Below, in pieces: positions 41,268 through 49,522 of a DNA stretch of 64,000 nt. Numbering within the stretch: position 1 is the stretch's first letter; the number at the start of each line of letters is the position of its first letter. The stretch covers positions 124,001-188,000 of the forward strand of contig NZ_CAAF010000082.1 of assembly GCF_000359125.1 (NCBI RefSeq). Direction: 5' to 3'. The notes below the pieces were generated by a model. The model saw only the letters and a list, made by a program, of their open reading frames with translations. It made no database searches and was not told where the DNA came from. The position numbers and the translations under genes were made by a program. Source of the DNA: Mesorhizobium sp. STM 4661. GTDB lineage: Bacteria > Pseudomonadota > Alphaproteobacteria > Rhizobiales > Rhizobiaceae.

Positions 41268-43381
41268 CAGCGCTTCCCCCAATAGTCGTCATGCGCCGTC
41301 CATTGCGGATCGGCGCCGGCGATGCGGACACGGCCAATGCGGTTGTTGGAGACGCCGCCCAGATAGAGCCAGCCCTTGTGCTCGCAGGTCGAGGTGATCG
41401 AGGGATGGTTCTCGCCGGCCTCGTCCCAGAGCGCATCCACGATCTCGCCGGTTTCCGACACACGCAGCACGCAGCCGCGATTGATGTTGGGGAACAGCCA
41501 TTCATCGGCGGCGATACGCTTGGCCATGCGGCGGCGAAAACCCGGCTTGCGCATGGCGAGATCGAAGGTTTTGGTGCGCGTGCCGAGCAGCGCGACCCAG
41601 TAGGTGCCGTCCGACCCGCGGTTGAGATTGTCCGGGTAGCCCGGCAGATTGTCGCGGAATATTTCATGCTTGCCCTTGTCAGGTCCGTCGAACCAGTAGC
41701 GGCTGATGCGGCACGCCCATGTCTCGGCAAAGAGCAGCGACTGGCCGTCGCGGCAAATGGTGACGCCGTTGGGGAAGATCAGGCCGCGCAGCATGGTGCG
41801 GGTGGAGCCGGTCCTGGGATCGTGGCAGATCAGCCGGCCGTTGCCCCTGCCCTCCAGCGCATCGACCGCCCATTCCGACATCTCGTAGCGGATCGTCGCC
41901 TCGCTGAAGAAGATGCGTCCATCCGGCGCGATGTCGAGGTCGTCGGGAAGCCGCAGGCGCGAATCGTCGATCACCGACAGCAGGCTGCGGTTGGTTTCGT
42001 CGGTGACCTTCGCCACCTTTCCGTCCGGCGAGACGCGATAGACGCCCATGCCGCCGACGCAGGTGAGAAGATCGCCGTTCGGCGCAAAGGCGAGACCCAG
42101 CGGATGACCGCCGATGCGGGCGAAGACCTCGCTCCGCGCATAATCGGGCGCCAGGAAGCGGACGATCGTGCCGTGCCGCGTGCCGGTATAGAGATTGTCG
42201 TCGCGGTCGAGCACGACGTCTTCGGGACCCTCGACCGCGCCGAGCCCGATGAGCTCCGCCGCGCCAAGCCTGTCATTGACGGCAAGCACGTCGGTTCCGG
42301 TCGGCGGTGTCAAATTCGGCAGCTTCAGATAGGTCGGCGAGACATAGACCTTGCTCAACAGCTTGCCGCGGTTCTTCACCCATTTTGCATCGAACAGCAC
42401 GGCGGCGATCAACACCAGGCCGAGGATCAATTGGTTGACCGAGCCCGGCATCGACAGGCGGATAAGCCCGCTGGTCAGGATCAGCACCAGGATGGAGCCG
42501 ATCACCGCATTGCCGACCGAACCGCGGCCGCCACCCAGCGAAACGCCGCCAAGCACCACGGCGGTCAGCACGGAAATCTCCAGCCCGATGCCGGTGTCGG
42601 CGCCGGTGCTGCCGAGCCGGGCGGAAAAGAGAAAGGCGGCGATCGCGGTCAGCAGGCCCGATGCCACATAGGCGAGGCAGACGGTCAGCTTGACGTTGAT
42701 GCCGGCATTGTAGGCGGAGCGGCGCGCGCCACCGACGGCGCGCAACCGCCATCCCGGCCTCAGCCGCGACAGGACGATATGCACGCCGACGGCGATGATG
42801 GCGAAGATGACGAAGGAAACGGGCAGACCATAGAAAGAGCCGAAGCCGATCAGGTCCCATGTCGGGGAGACCGGCATCGAACCGACGATCGCGCTGGCAA
42901 GCCGGGGAAAGATGATGTCGTAGAGCGCCCGGTAGATGACCAGCGTCACCAGCGTGGTGATGAAGGCGCGCAGCCTGAGGTAGCCGATCAGAACCCCGTT
43001 GAGCAGCCCGCAGGCGAGACCCGTGGCAAGCGTGGCGACCAGCGCCACGCCGACCGGCAGGCCGAGCACGTTCATCGACACCAGGGCGGCCAGCACGCAC
43101 AGGGCGAACATCGAACCGACCGAAAGGTCGATGCCGCCCGACAGGATGACGATGGTGAGCGCCAATGCGATCAGGCCGAATTCCGACACCTGGCGGGCGA
43201 GATCGGTGAGATTGGCGACCGTGAGATAGCCGGGAACGATCCAAATCATGACGAGGATCGTGACCACCAGCGCCAATGCGGGAATGACGTTGTCGATCCA
43301 GCTCTTGGTCAGCAACTCGCCGAACAGGCGGTCGGGCAAAAGCCGGTACCGCAGCCGCAGAAGCGCTTCGCTGGTGGCCAT
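41267..43381 (-). CDS. ABC permease fused to a cytoplasmic SMP-30/strictosidine-synthase-like domain
   Basis: 704 residues, about twice the normal permease length. Residues 1-350 are a ribose-type permease with 8-10 membrane helices (IVILSGGIDLSVGSMFALCV motif; GGVSLGGGRGSVGNAVIGSI near 290). Residues 365-704 form a six-bladed propeller (VEGPEDVVLDRDDNLYTGTR, DDLDIAPDGRIFFSE, LIFPNGVTICRDGQSLLFAE) with conserved putative metal ligands E, N and D. For RbsC both termini are cytoplasmic, so the propeller should lie inside. The ORF is continuous, with no frameshift sign at the junction (~42,290). It suggests import coupled to ring opening. Confidence 0.85.
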   Translation of the reverse strand: MATSEALLRLRYRLLPDRLFGELLTKSWIDNVIPALALVVTILVMIWIVPGYLTVANLTDLARQVSEFGLIALALTIVILSGGIDLSVGSMFALCVLAALVSMNVLGLPVGVALVATLATGLACGLLNGVLIGYLRLRAFITTLVTLVIYRALYDIIFPRLASAIVGSMPVSPTWDLIGFGSFYGLPVSFVIFAIIAVGVHIVLSRLRPGWRLRAVGGARRSAYNAGINVKLTVCLAYVASGLLTAIAAFLFSARLGSTGADTGIGLEISVLTAVVLGGVSLGGGRGSVGNAVIGSILVLILTSGLIRLSMPGSVNQLILGLVLIAAVLFDAKWVKNRGKLLSKVYVSPTYLKLPNLTPPTGTDVLAVNDRLGAAELIGLGAVEGPEDVVLDRDDNLYTGTRHGTIVRFLAPDYARSEVFARIGGHPLGLAFAPNGDLLTCVGGMGVYRVSPDGKVAKVTDETNRSLLSVIDDSRLRLPDDLDIAPDGRIFFSEATIRYEMSEWAVDALEGRGNGRLICHDPRTGSTRTMLRGLIFPNGVTICRDGQSLLFAETWACRISRYWFDGPDKGKHEIFRDNLPGYPDNLNRGSDGTYWVALLGTRTKTFDLAMRKPGFRRRMAKRIAADEWLFPNINRGCVLRVSETGEIVDALWDEAGENHPSITSTCEHKGWLYLGGVSNNRIGRVRIAGADPQWTAHDDYWGKR

Positions 43382-43394
43382 GCGTGGGATGCCC

Positions 43395-44411
43395 TTACTT
43401 CAGATCATCCAGCGTCCAGCAATTGCGCTGGTTGACGTTGGCCTTGGTGATCTGTGTCAGCGGGTTGAAGTAGAGCGTCTTCGCTTCACCGGCGGTGGCG
43501 TCCGAAAGCAGCAGCCGTGCAATCTCCGCATTCAGGATTTCGCCCTGCTGCGGCACGTTGTAGCTGATGTAGAGATTGAACAGGCCCTTCTCGACATTTT
43601 CGCAGCCGACCTTGTTGCCGCCCCCGCTGGTGACGAGAAAGACCTGGTCGCCCTTGCCGGCCTGCTGGATCGCCGACGCCGTGCCGGTGTCCTGATTGTC
43701 CCAGATGCCGATGGCGCCGCAAAGATCCGGATGCTGCTGCAGCACGGTTTCCATGATCGAGCGTGCCTTTTCCGGATTGTATTCGGTGGCCTGCTGCGAA
43801 ACGACCTGGATGTCGGGATGCTGGTTCAGCACGCGATAGATGCCGTCGAGTTGGAATACGTCGGATGCCGCCGTCGGCACGCCGGTGTCGATGGCGACCT
43901 TGGTCGAGGCGCCCTTGCCGGGGCTGCATTTGTCGACCACGGCCTGCGCCGCCTGTTCGCCGATCTCGGTCCAGTCGGCGCCGACATAGGAATCGGTCTG
44001 CGTGTTCGATTCCAGGTTGATCTGCACCACCTTGATGCCGGCGGCCTGCGCCTGCGCGAGCAGGCGGGCATAGGACTGGATGTCGGGATTATGCGCGACG
44101 ATCAGGTCCGGCTTCTCGCTGATCAGCGATTGCAGCGCGCGGGTTCCCGCATCGGTGCTCCAGGCGGGATCGCGGATCTCGAAATCATATTTGAGGCGCT
44201 TGGCCTGCTGGCGCATCACCGCCGCCCAGCCTTCGGTCAGGTCGAAGCCCATCGACAGCGGCAGGAAGACGACCTTCTTGCCTTCCAGCGTCTTGTGGAA
44301 CGTCGTCGAGCGCGGATTTTCCAGGCCCTTGTCCTGAGCGCTGGCGGTGACGATACCGGCAAGCGCGATGCAGGCCGCGGCCAGCCATTTTGTCGTTTTC
44401 AGAAGTCGCAT
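43395..44411 (-). CDS. Periplasmic substrate-binding protein of the ribose-type importer
   Basis: 338 residues. Signal peptide LLKTTKWLAAACIALAGIVT followed by ASAQ (cleavage near residue 25). The mature protein is a family 2 periplasmic-binding (sugar-type) fold (KVVFLPLSMGFDLTEGWAAV, ISEKPDLIVAHNPDIQSYAR, IGIWDNQDTGTASAIQQAGK). Such folds bind sugars, polyols and also small lactones or branched-chain carboxylates. Start ATG 44411 follows GGGAGGAAACC. It belongs to the HMG-CoA reductase operon. Confidence 0.92.
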   Translation of the reverse strand: MRLLKTTKWLAAACIALAGIVTASAQDKGLENPRSTTFHKTLEGKKVVFLPLSMGFDLTEGWAAVMRQQAKRLKYDFEIRDPAWSTDAGTRALQSLISEKPDLIVAHNPDIQSYARLLAQAQAAGIKVVQINLESNTQTDSYVGADWTEIGEQAAQAVVDKCSPGKGASTKVAIDTGVPTAASDVFQLDGIYRVLNQHPDIQVVSQQATEYNPEKARSIMETVLQQHPDLCGAIGIWDNQDTGTASAIQQAGKGDQVFLVTSGGGNKVGCENVEKGLFNLYISYNVPQQGEILNAEIARLLLSDATAGEAKTLYFNPLTQITKANVNQRNCWTLDDLK

Positions 44412-44448
44412 GGTTTCCTCCCATTGCATTTTGGCGTTGAAATTAGTG

Positions 44449-45456
44449 TCAGAGATCCCCCTGTTGGGATGTCTGCTCGTCACGCGGATTGACGAGCGAA
44501 TCGATGACGATGGCCAGAAGCAGGACCACGCCCTTGACGAGGTTCTGGATCGTGTAGGCGATGTTCATGATCGTCATGCCGTTGAGCAGGATGCCGACGA
44601 AGATCGTGCCCAGAATGACGTTGCGGACCTTGCCATGGCCGCCGTTCAGGCCGATGCCGCCCAAAACGACGACCAAAAGGATGTCGTAAATCATCGTCGA
44701 ATTGAAAAGCCGGGCGTTGATCGCCGAGGCCGACGAGGCAAGCACCAACCCGGCGCCGTAGGCGATCAGCGCGCTGATCGCATATTGCGCAACGATCATC
44801 GGCCGGTTGGAAATGCCGGTGATCCTGGCCGCGCCCGGATTGTTGCCCATGGCATAGGTCTGCCAGCCGAACCACGTGCGGCTGAGCACAAGGTGCAGCG
44901 CCAGGCAAAGCATGGCAAAGATCACCACCGTCACCGGAACGCCGAGGATGCGGCCCTGGCCGATGAGCGAAAACCATCCGGCGCCCGGCGGCACATTCTG
45001 CATCTCCAGCGTGAAGAAGAAGGTTCGGCCAAGGCCGTAGATGACGGAGCCCGCGGCAAGCGTCGCGAAGATCGGCGCCACCTCGCCGAAGGCGATCAGC
45101 ACCCCGATCAGCATGCCGGCGCTTACCGCGAACAGCGCGCCGACCAGCAGCGCGAATTCCAGCGAGTAGCCCGAGCGGGCGATGACGAAGGCCCAGGACA
45201 CCGACACCACCATCGTCGCGATCATCGAGACGTCGATGCCCCTGGCGATGACGACCAGGGCCATGCCGAGCGCCAGGATGCCGAGGATCGAGACGCTCCT
45301 GATCAAGGCGAGGATGTTGCCCGGGCTGAAGAAGGACGGCAGCAGCAACGAGAACAGCACGAAGGCCAGCACCGCCAGCACCAGCACGATGCCTTCCTGG
45401 CTGTTGAGCAGGCTGGAAAGCCGTGCCTGATTTCCCTGTGCAGCCGCCTCGCTCAC
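44449..45456 (-). CDS. Ribose-type ABC importer permease
   Basis: 335 residues with 8-10 membrane helices. RbsC-family marks: MALVVIARGIDVSMIATMVV near residue 95, YAMGNNPGAARITGISNRPM near residue 220 (the typical GxNxxAAxxxGI loop) and VVLGGIGLNGGHGKVRNVIL near 275. It pairs with the fused permease as the second channel subunit. It follows mvaA by 3 bases. Confidence 0.92.
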   Translation of the reverse strand: MSEAAAQGNQARLSSLLNSQEGIVLVLAVLAFVLFSLLLPSFFSPGNILALIRSVSILGILALGMALVVIARGIDVSMIATMVVSVSWAFVIARSGYSLEFALLVGALFAVSAGMLIGVLIAFGEVAPIFATLAAGSVIYGLGRTFFFTLEMQNVPPGAGWFSLIGQGRILGVPVTVVIFAMLCLALHLVLSRTWFGWQTYAMGNNPGAARITGISNRPMIVAQYAISALIAYGAGLVLASSASAINARLFNSTMIYDILLVVVLGGIGLNGGHGKVRNVILGTIFVGILLNGMTIMNIAYTIQNLVKGVVLLLAIVIDSLVNPRDEQTSQQGDL

Positions 45457-45459
45457 CGC

Positions 45460-46779
45460 TTAGGCCTTCTCTTTGGCAAGTCTGAGAAGGATTTCCCGAG
45501 CGCGATCGACGCGCACATCGTGGTCAGCCGCAAGTTCCCTTGCCACCGTATCGATGTCCGCGCCGCTCGCGCCCGCCACGATGGCGATATTGCGGGCATG
45601 CAGCGCCATATGCCCGCGCTGGATGCCCTCGGTGGCCAGCGCCCTGAGCGCCGCCATGTTCTGCGCCAGTCCGACCGCGACGGTAACCTCGGCAAGCTCC
45701 TGCGCGCTGGTCACGCCGAGCAGTTTCAGCGCCGCGCGCGCGGCCGGGTGCGTCTTGGTGGCGCCGCCGACCATGCCCAGCGCCATCGGCATTTCCAGCG
45801 TCCCCATGAGATTGCCGGCGGCGTCGATCTCCCAGCGGCTCAACGACGTATAGCGGCCGCTGCGCGCTGCCCAGGCATGGGCGCCGGCCTCGATAGCCCG
45901 CCAATCATTGCCGGTCGCGACCACGACCGGGTCGATGCCGTTCATGATGCCCTTGTTGTGCGTGGCCGCCCGGTAGGGATCGACGATCGCCAGCGCGCAG
46001 GCCTCGACGATGCTCTCCGCCATGCGCTCGCCGGTGAACTCCTTTGTCGCCAATGCCTTTGGCGTCAGCCGTACCCTTGCCCGCGCCAGCCTGAGGTCGG
46101 CCAGGTTGGAGAGGATGCGCAGCCTGACGGTGCCGCCGGAAATGCGTTCGATCATCGGCGCGACCGCTTCGGCCATGGTGTTGACCGTGTTGGCGCCCAT
46201 CGCGTCGCGCACGTCGACGAGCAGATGCAGCACCACCATCGGCCCGACGGCAGTGTCTTCGAACACCTGCACCTCGATCTCGCGGCAGCCGCCGCCGAGC
46301 CCGATCAGCACCTGGTCCTTCTCATTGGCGGCGGCGATGATCTGGTCGCGGGCGGACAGCAGCCTGGCGCGCGCGCCATGCGGATCGGACAGGCCGAGTA
46401 TCTGGACCTGTGCCCGCATGATGGGTGCGGTGCTCGATGTCTCGAAGCCGCCGCATCCACGCGCGATGCGCGCCATATAGGAGGCGGCGGCGACCACCGA
46501 TGGCTCTTCCACCGCCATCGGGATGAGGTAATCGCGACCGTTGATGGTGAAATTGGTGGCGACGCCGAGCGGAATCTCGAAGGTGCCGACCACATTCTCG
46601 ATCATGCCGTTGGCGAGATCGAGCGGCAGGACGCCGCCGCGCAGGGCATCGCGATCCGCTTGCGAGAGGCGCGCCGCGTCGCCGACCGTCGTCAGGCGAT
46701 CGGCCGGCGACAGGTCGCGGAATTTCTCGATGCGGGAATTCAGCCGCGGCTCGACGCCGCTGTCCTGGACAGCCCCCAT
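45460..46779 (-). CDS. mvaA: Degradative (class II) HMG-CoA reductase, NAD+-type
   Basis: About 439 residues. It resembles the catabolic HMG-CoA reductase of Pseudomonas mevalonii throughout. In the biodegradative direction it oxidises mevalonate plus CoA to HMG-CoA with two NAD+. Catalytic residues are visible: Glu in VEEPSVVAAASYM (~92), Lys in THNKGIMNGIDPV, Asp in ATGNDWRAIEAGAHA and His in GIQRGHMALHARNI. The class II cofactor helix DAMGANTVNTMAEAVAP is intact. ATG 46779 has GGAGG eight bases upstream; ATG 46785 is too close to it. First gene of the seven-gene operon. Confidence 0.93.
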   Translation of the reverse strand: MGAVQDSGVEPRLNSRIEKFRDLSPADRLTTVGDAARLSQADRDALRGGVLPLDLANGMIENVVGTFEIPLGVATNFTINGRDYLIPMAVEEPSVVAAASYMARIARGCGGFETSSTAPIMRAQVQILGLSDPHGARARLLSARDQIIAAANEKDQVLIGLGGGCREIEVQVFEDTAVGPMVVLHLLVDVRDAMGANTVNTMAEAVAPMIERISGGTVRLRILSNLADLRLARARVRLTPKALATKEFTGERMAESIVEACALAIVDPYRAATHNKGIMNGIDPVVVATGNDWRAIEAGAHAWAARSGRYTSLSRWEIDAAGNLMGTLEMPMALGMVGGATKTHPAARAALKLLGVTSAQELAEVTVAVGLAQNMAALRALATEGIQRGHMALHARNIAIVAGASGADIDTVARELAADHDVRVDRAREILLRLAKEKA

Positions 46780-46845
46780 CACCATCGCCTCCCTGCGAAT
46801 GCTTGTCGTTGAGGCAGCTATCGTTTAACTGATACCATCTATCAA

Positions 46846-46879
46846 GGTACAGTTTCAGGAAACAGCAGCAAACTGTACC
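46846..46879. promoter_or_regulatory. Candidate MocR operator between mvaA and the regulator gene
   Basis: Perfect inverted repeat GGTACAGTTT / AAACTGTACC (46846-46855 and 46870-46879) with a 14-base spacer, in the 141-base divergent promoter region. A further imperfect half-site AACTGATACC lies at 46827-46836. Symmetry, position and repetition fit an operator for the divergent MocR regulator. Confidence 0.65.
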
Positions 46880-46920
46880 AGTTCATTTTCGGGCACGCAG
46901 CCCATCGGAGGATGTCGGAG

Positions 46921-48291
46921 ATGACGCGCGCCGAGGCCGTGGCGGCAGAGATCAGAAGGCGTGTCGAGGCCGGCTCCCTCACCGTCGGCGCCAAGCTTCC
47001 GTCCATTCGCAAGGCCGCCGGGCAATTCGACGTTTCCAAGAACACCATCGTCGACGCCTATGACCGGCTTGTCTCGGCGGGGATCGCGCTTTCCCGGCCC
47101 GGCGCCGGCTTCACGGTCGCCGAACGCCGTCGGCAGACGCCGAGCGAACGTCCGCGCCATGTCGCGGAGGCGGTCGACATCGCCTCGCTGCTCAATGCGC
47201 AACTGGAGGAGAGCTTTTCGATCCGCGTCGGCGACGGGCGCCCGCCCGCCTCATGGATGGAGGAATCGGAAGTGCGCCGCCATCTCGGGCTGCTCGGCCG
47301 GCACCAGCGATACAGCAGCGACGGCTATGGTTCGGCGATGGGCCTGCCGGCGCTGCGCGAGCGGCTGGCCTTCGACCTGATGGAACGCGAGGTGCGGGCG
47401 AGCCCGGAACAGATCCTGCTGACCTTCGGCGCCAACCATGCGTTGGATCTGATCATCCGCCGCTTTCTCGTCGCCGGCGACACGGTGCTGGTCGACGACC
47501 CCGGCTACTACCCGCTGTTCGCCAAGCTGAAGCTGGCGCAGATCCGCATGGTCGGCGTGAAGCGAACGCAGACCGGCCCGGACCTCGAGGATCTTGCCGG
47601 CAAGGCCGAGCGCGAGCGTCCGAAACTGTTCTTCACGCAATCGCTTGCGCACAATCCAACCGGCAGTTCGACCAACCTGCCGACAGCGCATTCGATCCTG
47701 ACGATCGCCGCGCGCTGCGACATGCTGGTGGTCGAGGACGATCCGTTCGTCGATCTGCCGACGGTGCGTGGCGTGGGTCTGGCGCCCCTCGACCAGTTGC
47801 GGAACGTTATCTGCGTGCGCACCTTTGCCAAGACGCTGTCGGCCAGCCTGCGCTGCGGCTATATCGCCGCGCGTCCCGACCTCATTGCCTCGCTGGCTGA
47901 GTTGAAGATGCTGACCACGGTCAACAGTTCCGGACATATCGAGCGGCTGATCCTCGGACTGATCAACGAAGGCCACTACCGACGGCACCTTAAGCGGCTT
48001 GGACAGCGTGTGCGCCAGGCCACCGAGATGGTCGTTCCCCGCCTGCTGAAAGGCGGACTGAAGCTGTTCGCCGCGCCGACGGGCGGATACTATGTCTATC
48101 TCGAACTGCCGCCGCATGTCGACGATATCGAACTGGCCCGCCAAGGCGCGCGCGAAGGCATCTTCATCGCCCCAGGCAGCGTTTTCGCGCCAGGAAAACA
48201 GACGGCAGCGGCCGGAATACGGATCAACATCGCCTGGGCGGAAGACCCGCGATTCTATGATTTTCTCTTCCGCGTCACCCAGCACCGGTGA
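46921..48291 (+). CDS. MocR/GabR-type transcriptional regulator (GntR HTH + PLP aminotransferase fold)
   Basis: 456 residues. The GntR winged helix occupies residues 1-75 (LPSIRKAAGQFDVSKNTIVD, AYDRLVSAGIALSRPGAGF). Residues 110-456 are a fold-type I aminotransferase with the PLP-binding Lys in VRTFAKTLSASLRCGYIAAR and the Asn/Asp/Tyr pocket (SLAHNPTGSS, EDDPFVDL). MocR proteins sense small metabolites via PLP and usually activate a divergent operon, here the HMG-CoA reductase operon. ATG 46921 (GGAGG eight bases upstream) is better than ATG 46912. Confidence 0.92.
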   Translation: MTRAEAVAAEIRRRVEAGSLTVGAKLPSIRKAAGQFDVSKNTIVDAYDRLVSAGIALSRPGAGFTVAERRRQTPSERPRHVAEAVDIASLLNAQLEESFSIRVGDGRPPASWMEESEVRRHLGLLGRHQRYSSDGYGSAMGLPALRERLAFDLMEREVRASPEQILLTFGANHALDLIIRRFLVAGDTVLVDDPGYYPLFAKLKLAQIRMVGVKRTQTGPDLEDLAGKAERERPKLFFTQSLAHNPTGSSTNLPTAHSILTIAARCDMLVVEDDPFVDLPTVRGVGLAPLDQLRNVICVRTFAKTLSASLRCGYIAARPDLIASLAELKMLTTVNSSGHIERLILGLINEGHYRRHLKRLGQRVRQATEMVVPRLLKGGLKLFAAPTGGYYVYLELPPHVDDIELARQGAREGIFIAPGSVFAPGKQTAAAGIRINIAWAEDPRFYDFLFRVTQHR

Positions 48292-48298
48292 AGCGTTT

Positions 48299-48333
48299 GA
48301 ATTAATCTCCGCGCGATGTGCGGAGATTAATTC
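48299..48333 (+). terminator. Strong terminator-like hairpin after the MocR gene
   Basis: Perfect 14-bp stem GAATTAATCTCCGC / GCGGAGATTAATTC with a 7-base loop, starting 8 bases after the stop codon. No T-tract follows beyond TCTCCC. Confidence 0.7.
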
Positions 48334-48706
48334 TCCCATTCTCCGCAGCGTACCAATTCCGAAGCAACTGTGACACGCGGATCGTTACGCTCCGCTGGCG
48401 GAGAAATCAGCTTCGCCAAAGCCCCAACTGCTGGGCGGATTAGCCTGCACAAATTCAGGGGACCAATAGAAAAAGGCCGGACTGTTAAGTCCGGCCAAGC
48501 ATGAAGGTTTAAAACCTCCAGAGGGGAACGCATCGGATGCAAATGGGAGGAGACATCCGACACAACACCTATATGGGTCAGCACATGTGACGTTTCAACG
48601 ACGGCGGGGTAGGCCACATTCAGCCGGTCCATAGAGCCACCCGCGCCGATTCAACCGTCCAGGTCCGTGTTTCAGTTTTAGCGTGACAGCGTCAGGAGAA
48701 TGGTTT
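48334..48706. other. Intergenic region with a second hairpin, no gene
   Basis: About 370 bases without a recognisable gene or RNA. It contains a perfect 8-bp hairpin (see 48475-48496). No other repeat was seen. Confidence 0.5.
48475..48496 (-). terminator. Hairpin with T-tract on the minus strand
   Basis: GGCCGGAC-TGTTAA-GTCCGGCC, preceded by AAAAA. On the minus strand this is a stem followed by TTTTT, a textbook intrinsic terminator, yet no minus-strand gene ends here. It may stop an antisense transcript or be the end of an unrecognised small RNA. Confidence 0.5.
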
Positions 48707-48731
48707 AACTGGACTACTTAACAGTCCAGTT
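48707..48731. promoter_or_regulatory. Candidate GntR operator upstream of the regulator gene
   Basis: AACTGG-N13-CCAGTT (also readable as AACTGGAC / GTCCAGTT), ending 10 bases before the regulator's ATG, fits autoregulation. The same half-sites and identical 13-base spacing recur at 57929-57953 upstream of the second ABC importer. FadR-type GntR sites have related AACTGGTC halves. Confidence 0.65.
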
Positions 48732-48741
48732 GTCGGTGACC

Positions 48742-49521
48742 ATGATGCCGGTTCCCCTTTCTCCCCTGCATGAAGCGATCCATAAGCAGACCGCGAAAGA
48801 GATGATCCGCGACAAGATCGTGTCGCTGATCGCGTCCGGCATCCTGCAGGTTGGAGACGAGCTGCCAAGCGAGCGGGAACTGGCCTCAATGCTGATGGTC
48901 AGCCGGGAAACGGTGCGCGGTGCCGTCCAGAGGCTCGCGGGCGAAGGCATCGTCCAGGTCTCGCAAGGCGCCCGTACGCGTATCGCCAACGTCAATGTCG
49001 ACGTCGGCGGGCAGCGAATAGGCGTGACCAATCCGACCTCCATCAACGGCTACAGCCTCGACGCCGTGCACGCGGCCCGGCTGCTGGTCGAAACCGCTGT
49101 CGTCGCCGACGCGGCCAAGCACCTCAGCACCGAGGACATCAAGCGCCTTGAGGAATCGATCCTGGTGCAGGAACAGGCCTGCAACGACCCGGTGCGCTTC
49201 CTGATCTGCGATCGCGAGTTTCACCTGACCATCTACTATGCTTCGGAGAACCGGCTTCTGGCCGACTTCGTGGTCGATCTCTACACCTACATGCTCGACC
49301 ACCGCCGTATCGCGATGGGCAAGCCGGGCGCGATCGAGAAGAGCCTCGAGGATCACCGCTTCATCGTCAGGGCCTTGAAGATGCGAAATCCGGAAGCGGT
49401 GTCGGCGGCGTTCTCGGAACATATCCTGCGCATCCACGACACCAGCCTGGCGGTCGACGCCGATGGCGCCGGGTTCAAGCCTGCCCCCGCGTCCTGGGGC
49501 AATGAAAAGGAGCCCGCATAG
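48742..49521 (+). CDS. GntR-family regulator (FadR/FCD subfamily) of the tetronate operon
   Basis: About 259 residues. Winged helix MIRDKIVSLIASGILQVGDE, LPSERELASMLMVSRETVRG, AVQRLAGEGIVQVSQG (residues 18-80), then an all-helical FCD effector domain with metal-binding Asp/His positions (DREFHLTIYYASENRLL; a C-terminal FSEHILRIHD). FCD regulators bind small carboxylates or sugar acids. Its gene is separated from denD by one base, and a near-perfect operator overlaps its promoter, so it probably represses its own operon until an acid sugar binds. Confidence 0.9.
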   Translation: MMPVPLSPLHEAIHKQTAKEMIRDKIVSLIASGILQVGDELPSERELASMLMVSRETVRGAVQRLAGEGIVQVSQGARTRIANVNVDVGGQRIGVTNPTSINGYSLDAVHAARLLVETAVVADAAKHLSTEDIKRLEESILVQEQACNDPVRFLICDREFHLTIYYASENRLLADFVVDLYTYMLDHRRIAMGKPGAIEKSLEDHRFIVRALKMRNPEAVSAAFSEHILRIHDTSLAVDADGAGFKPAPASWGNEKEPA

Positions 49522-49522
49522 C

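Noticed and set aside
41249..43435. A 728-codon plus-strand open frame
   Set aside because: It is antisense to the permease-propeller fusion gene. Its translation is rich in Asp, Arg, His and Gly without any domain, a common artefact in high-GC DNA.
44347..46812. An 821-codon plus-strand open frame
   Set aside because: Antisense of the permease and HMG-CoA reductase genes; composition is typical of a shadow frame.
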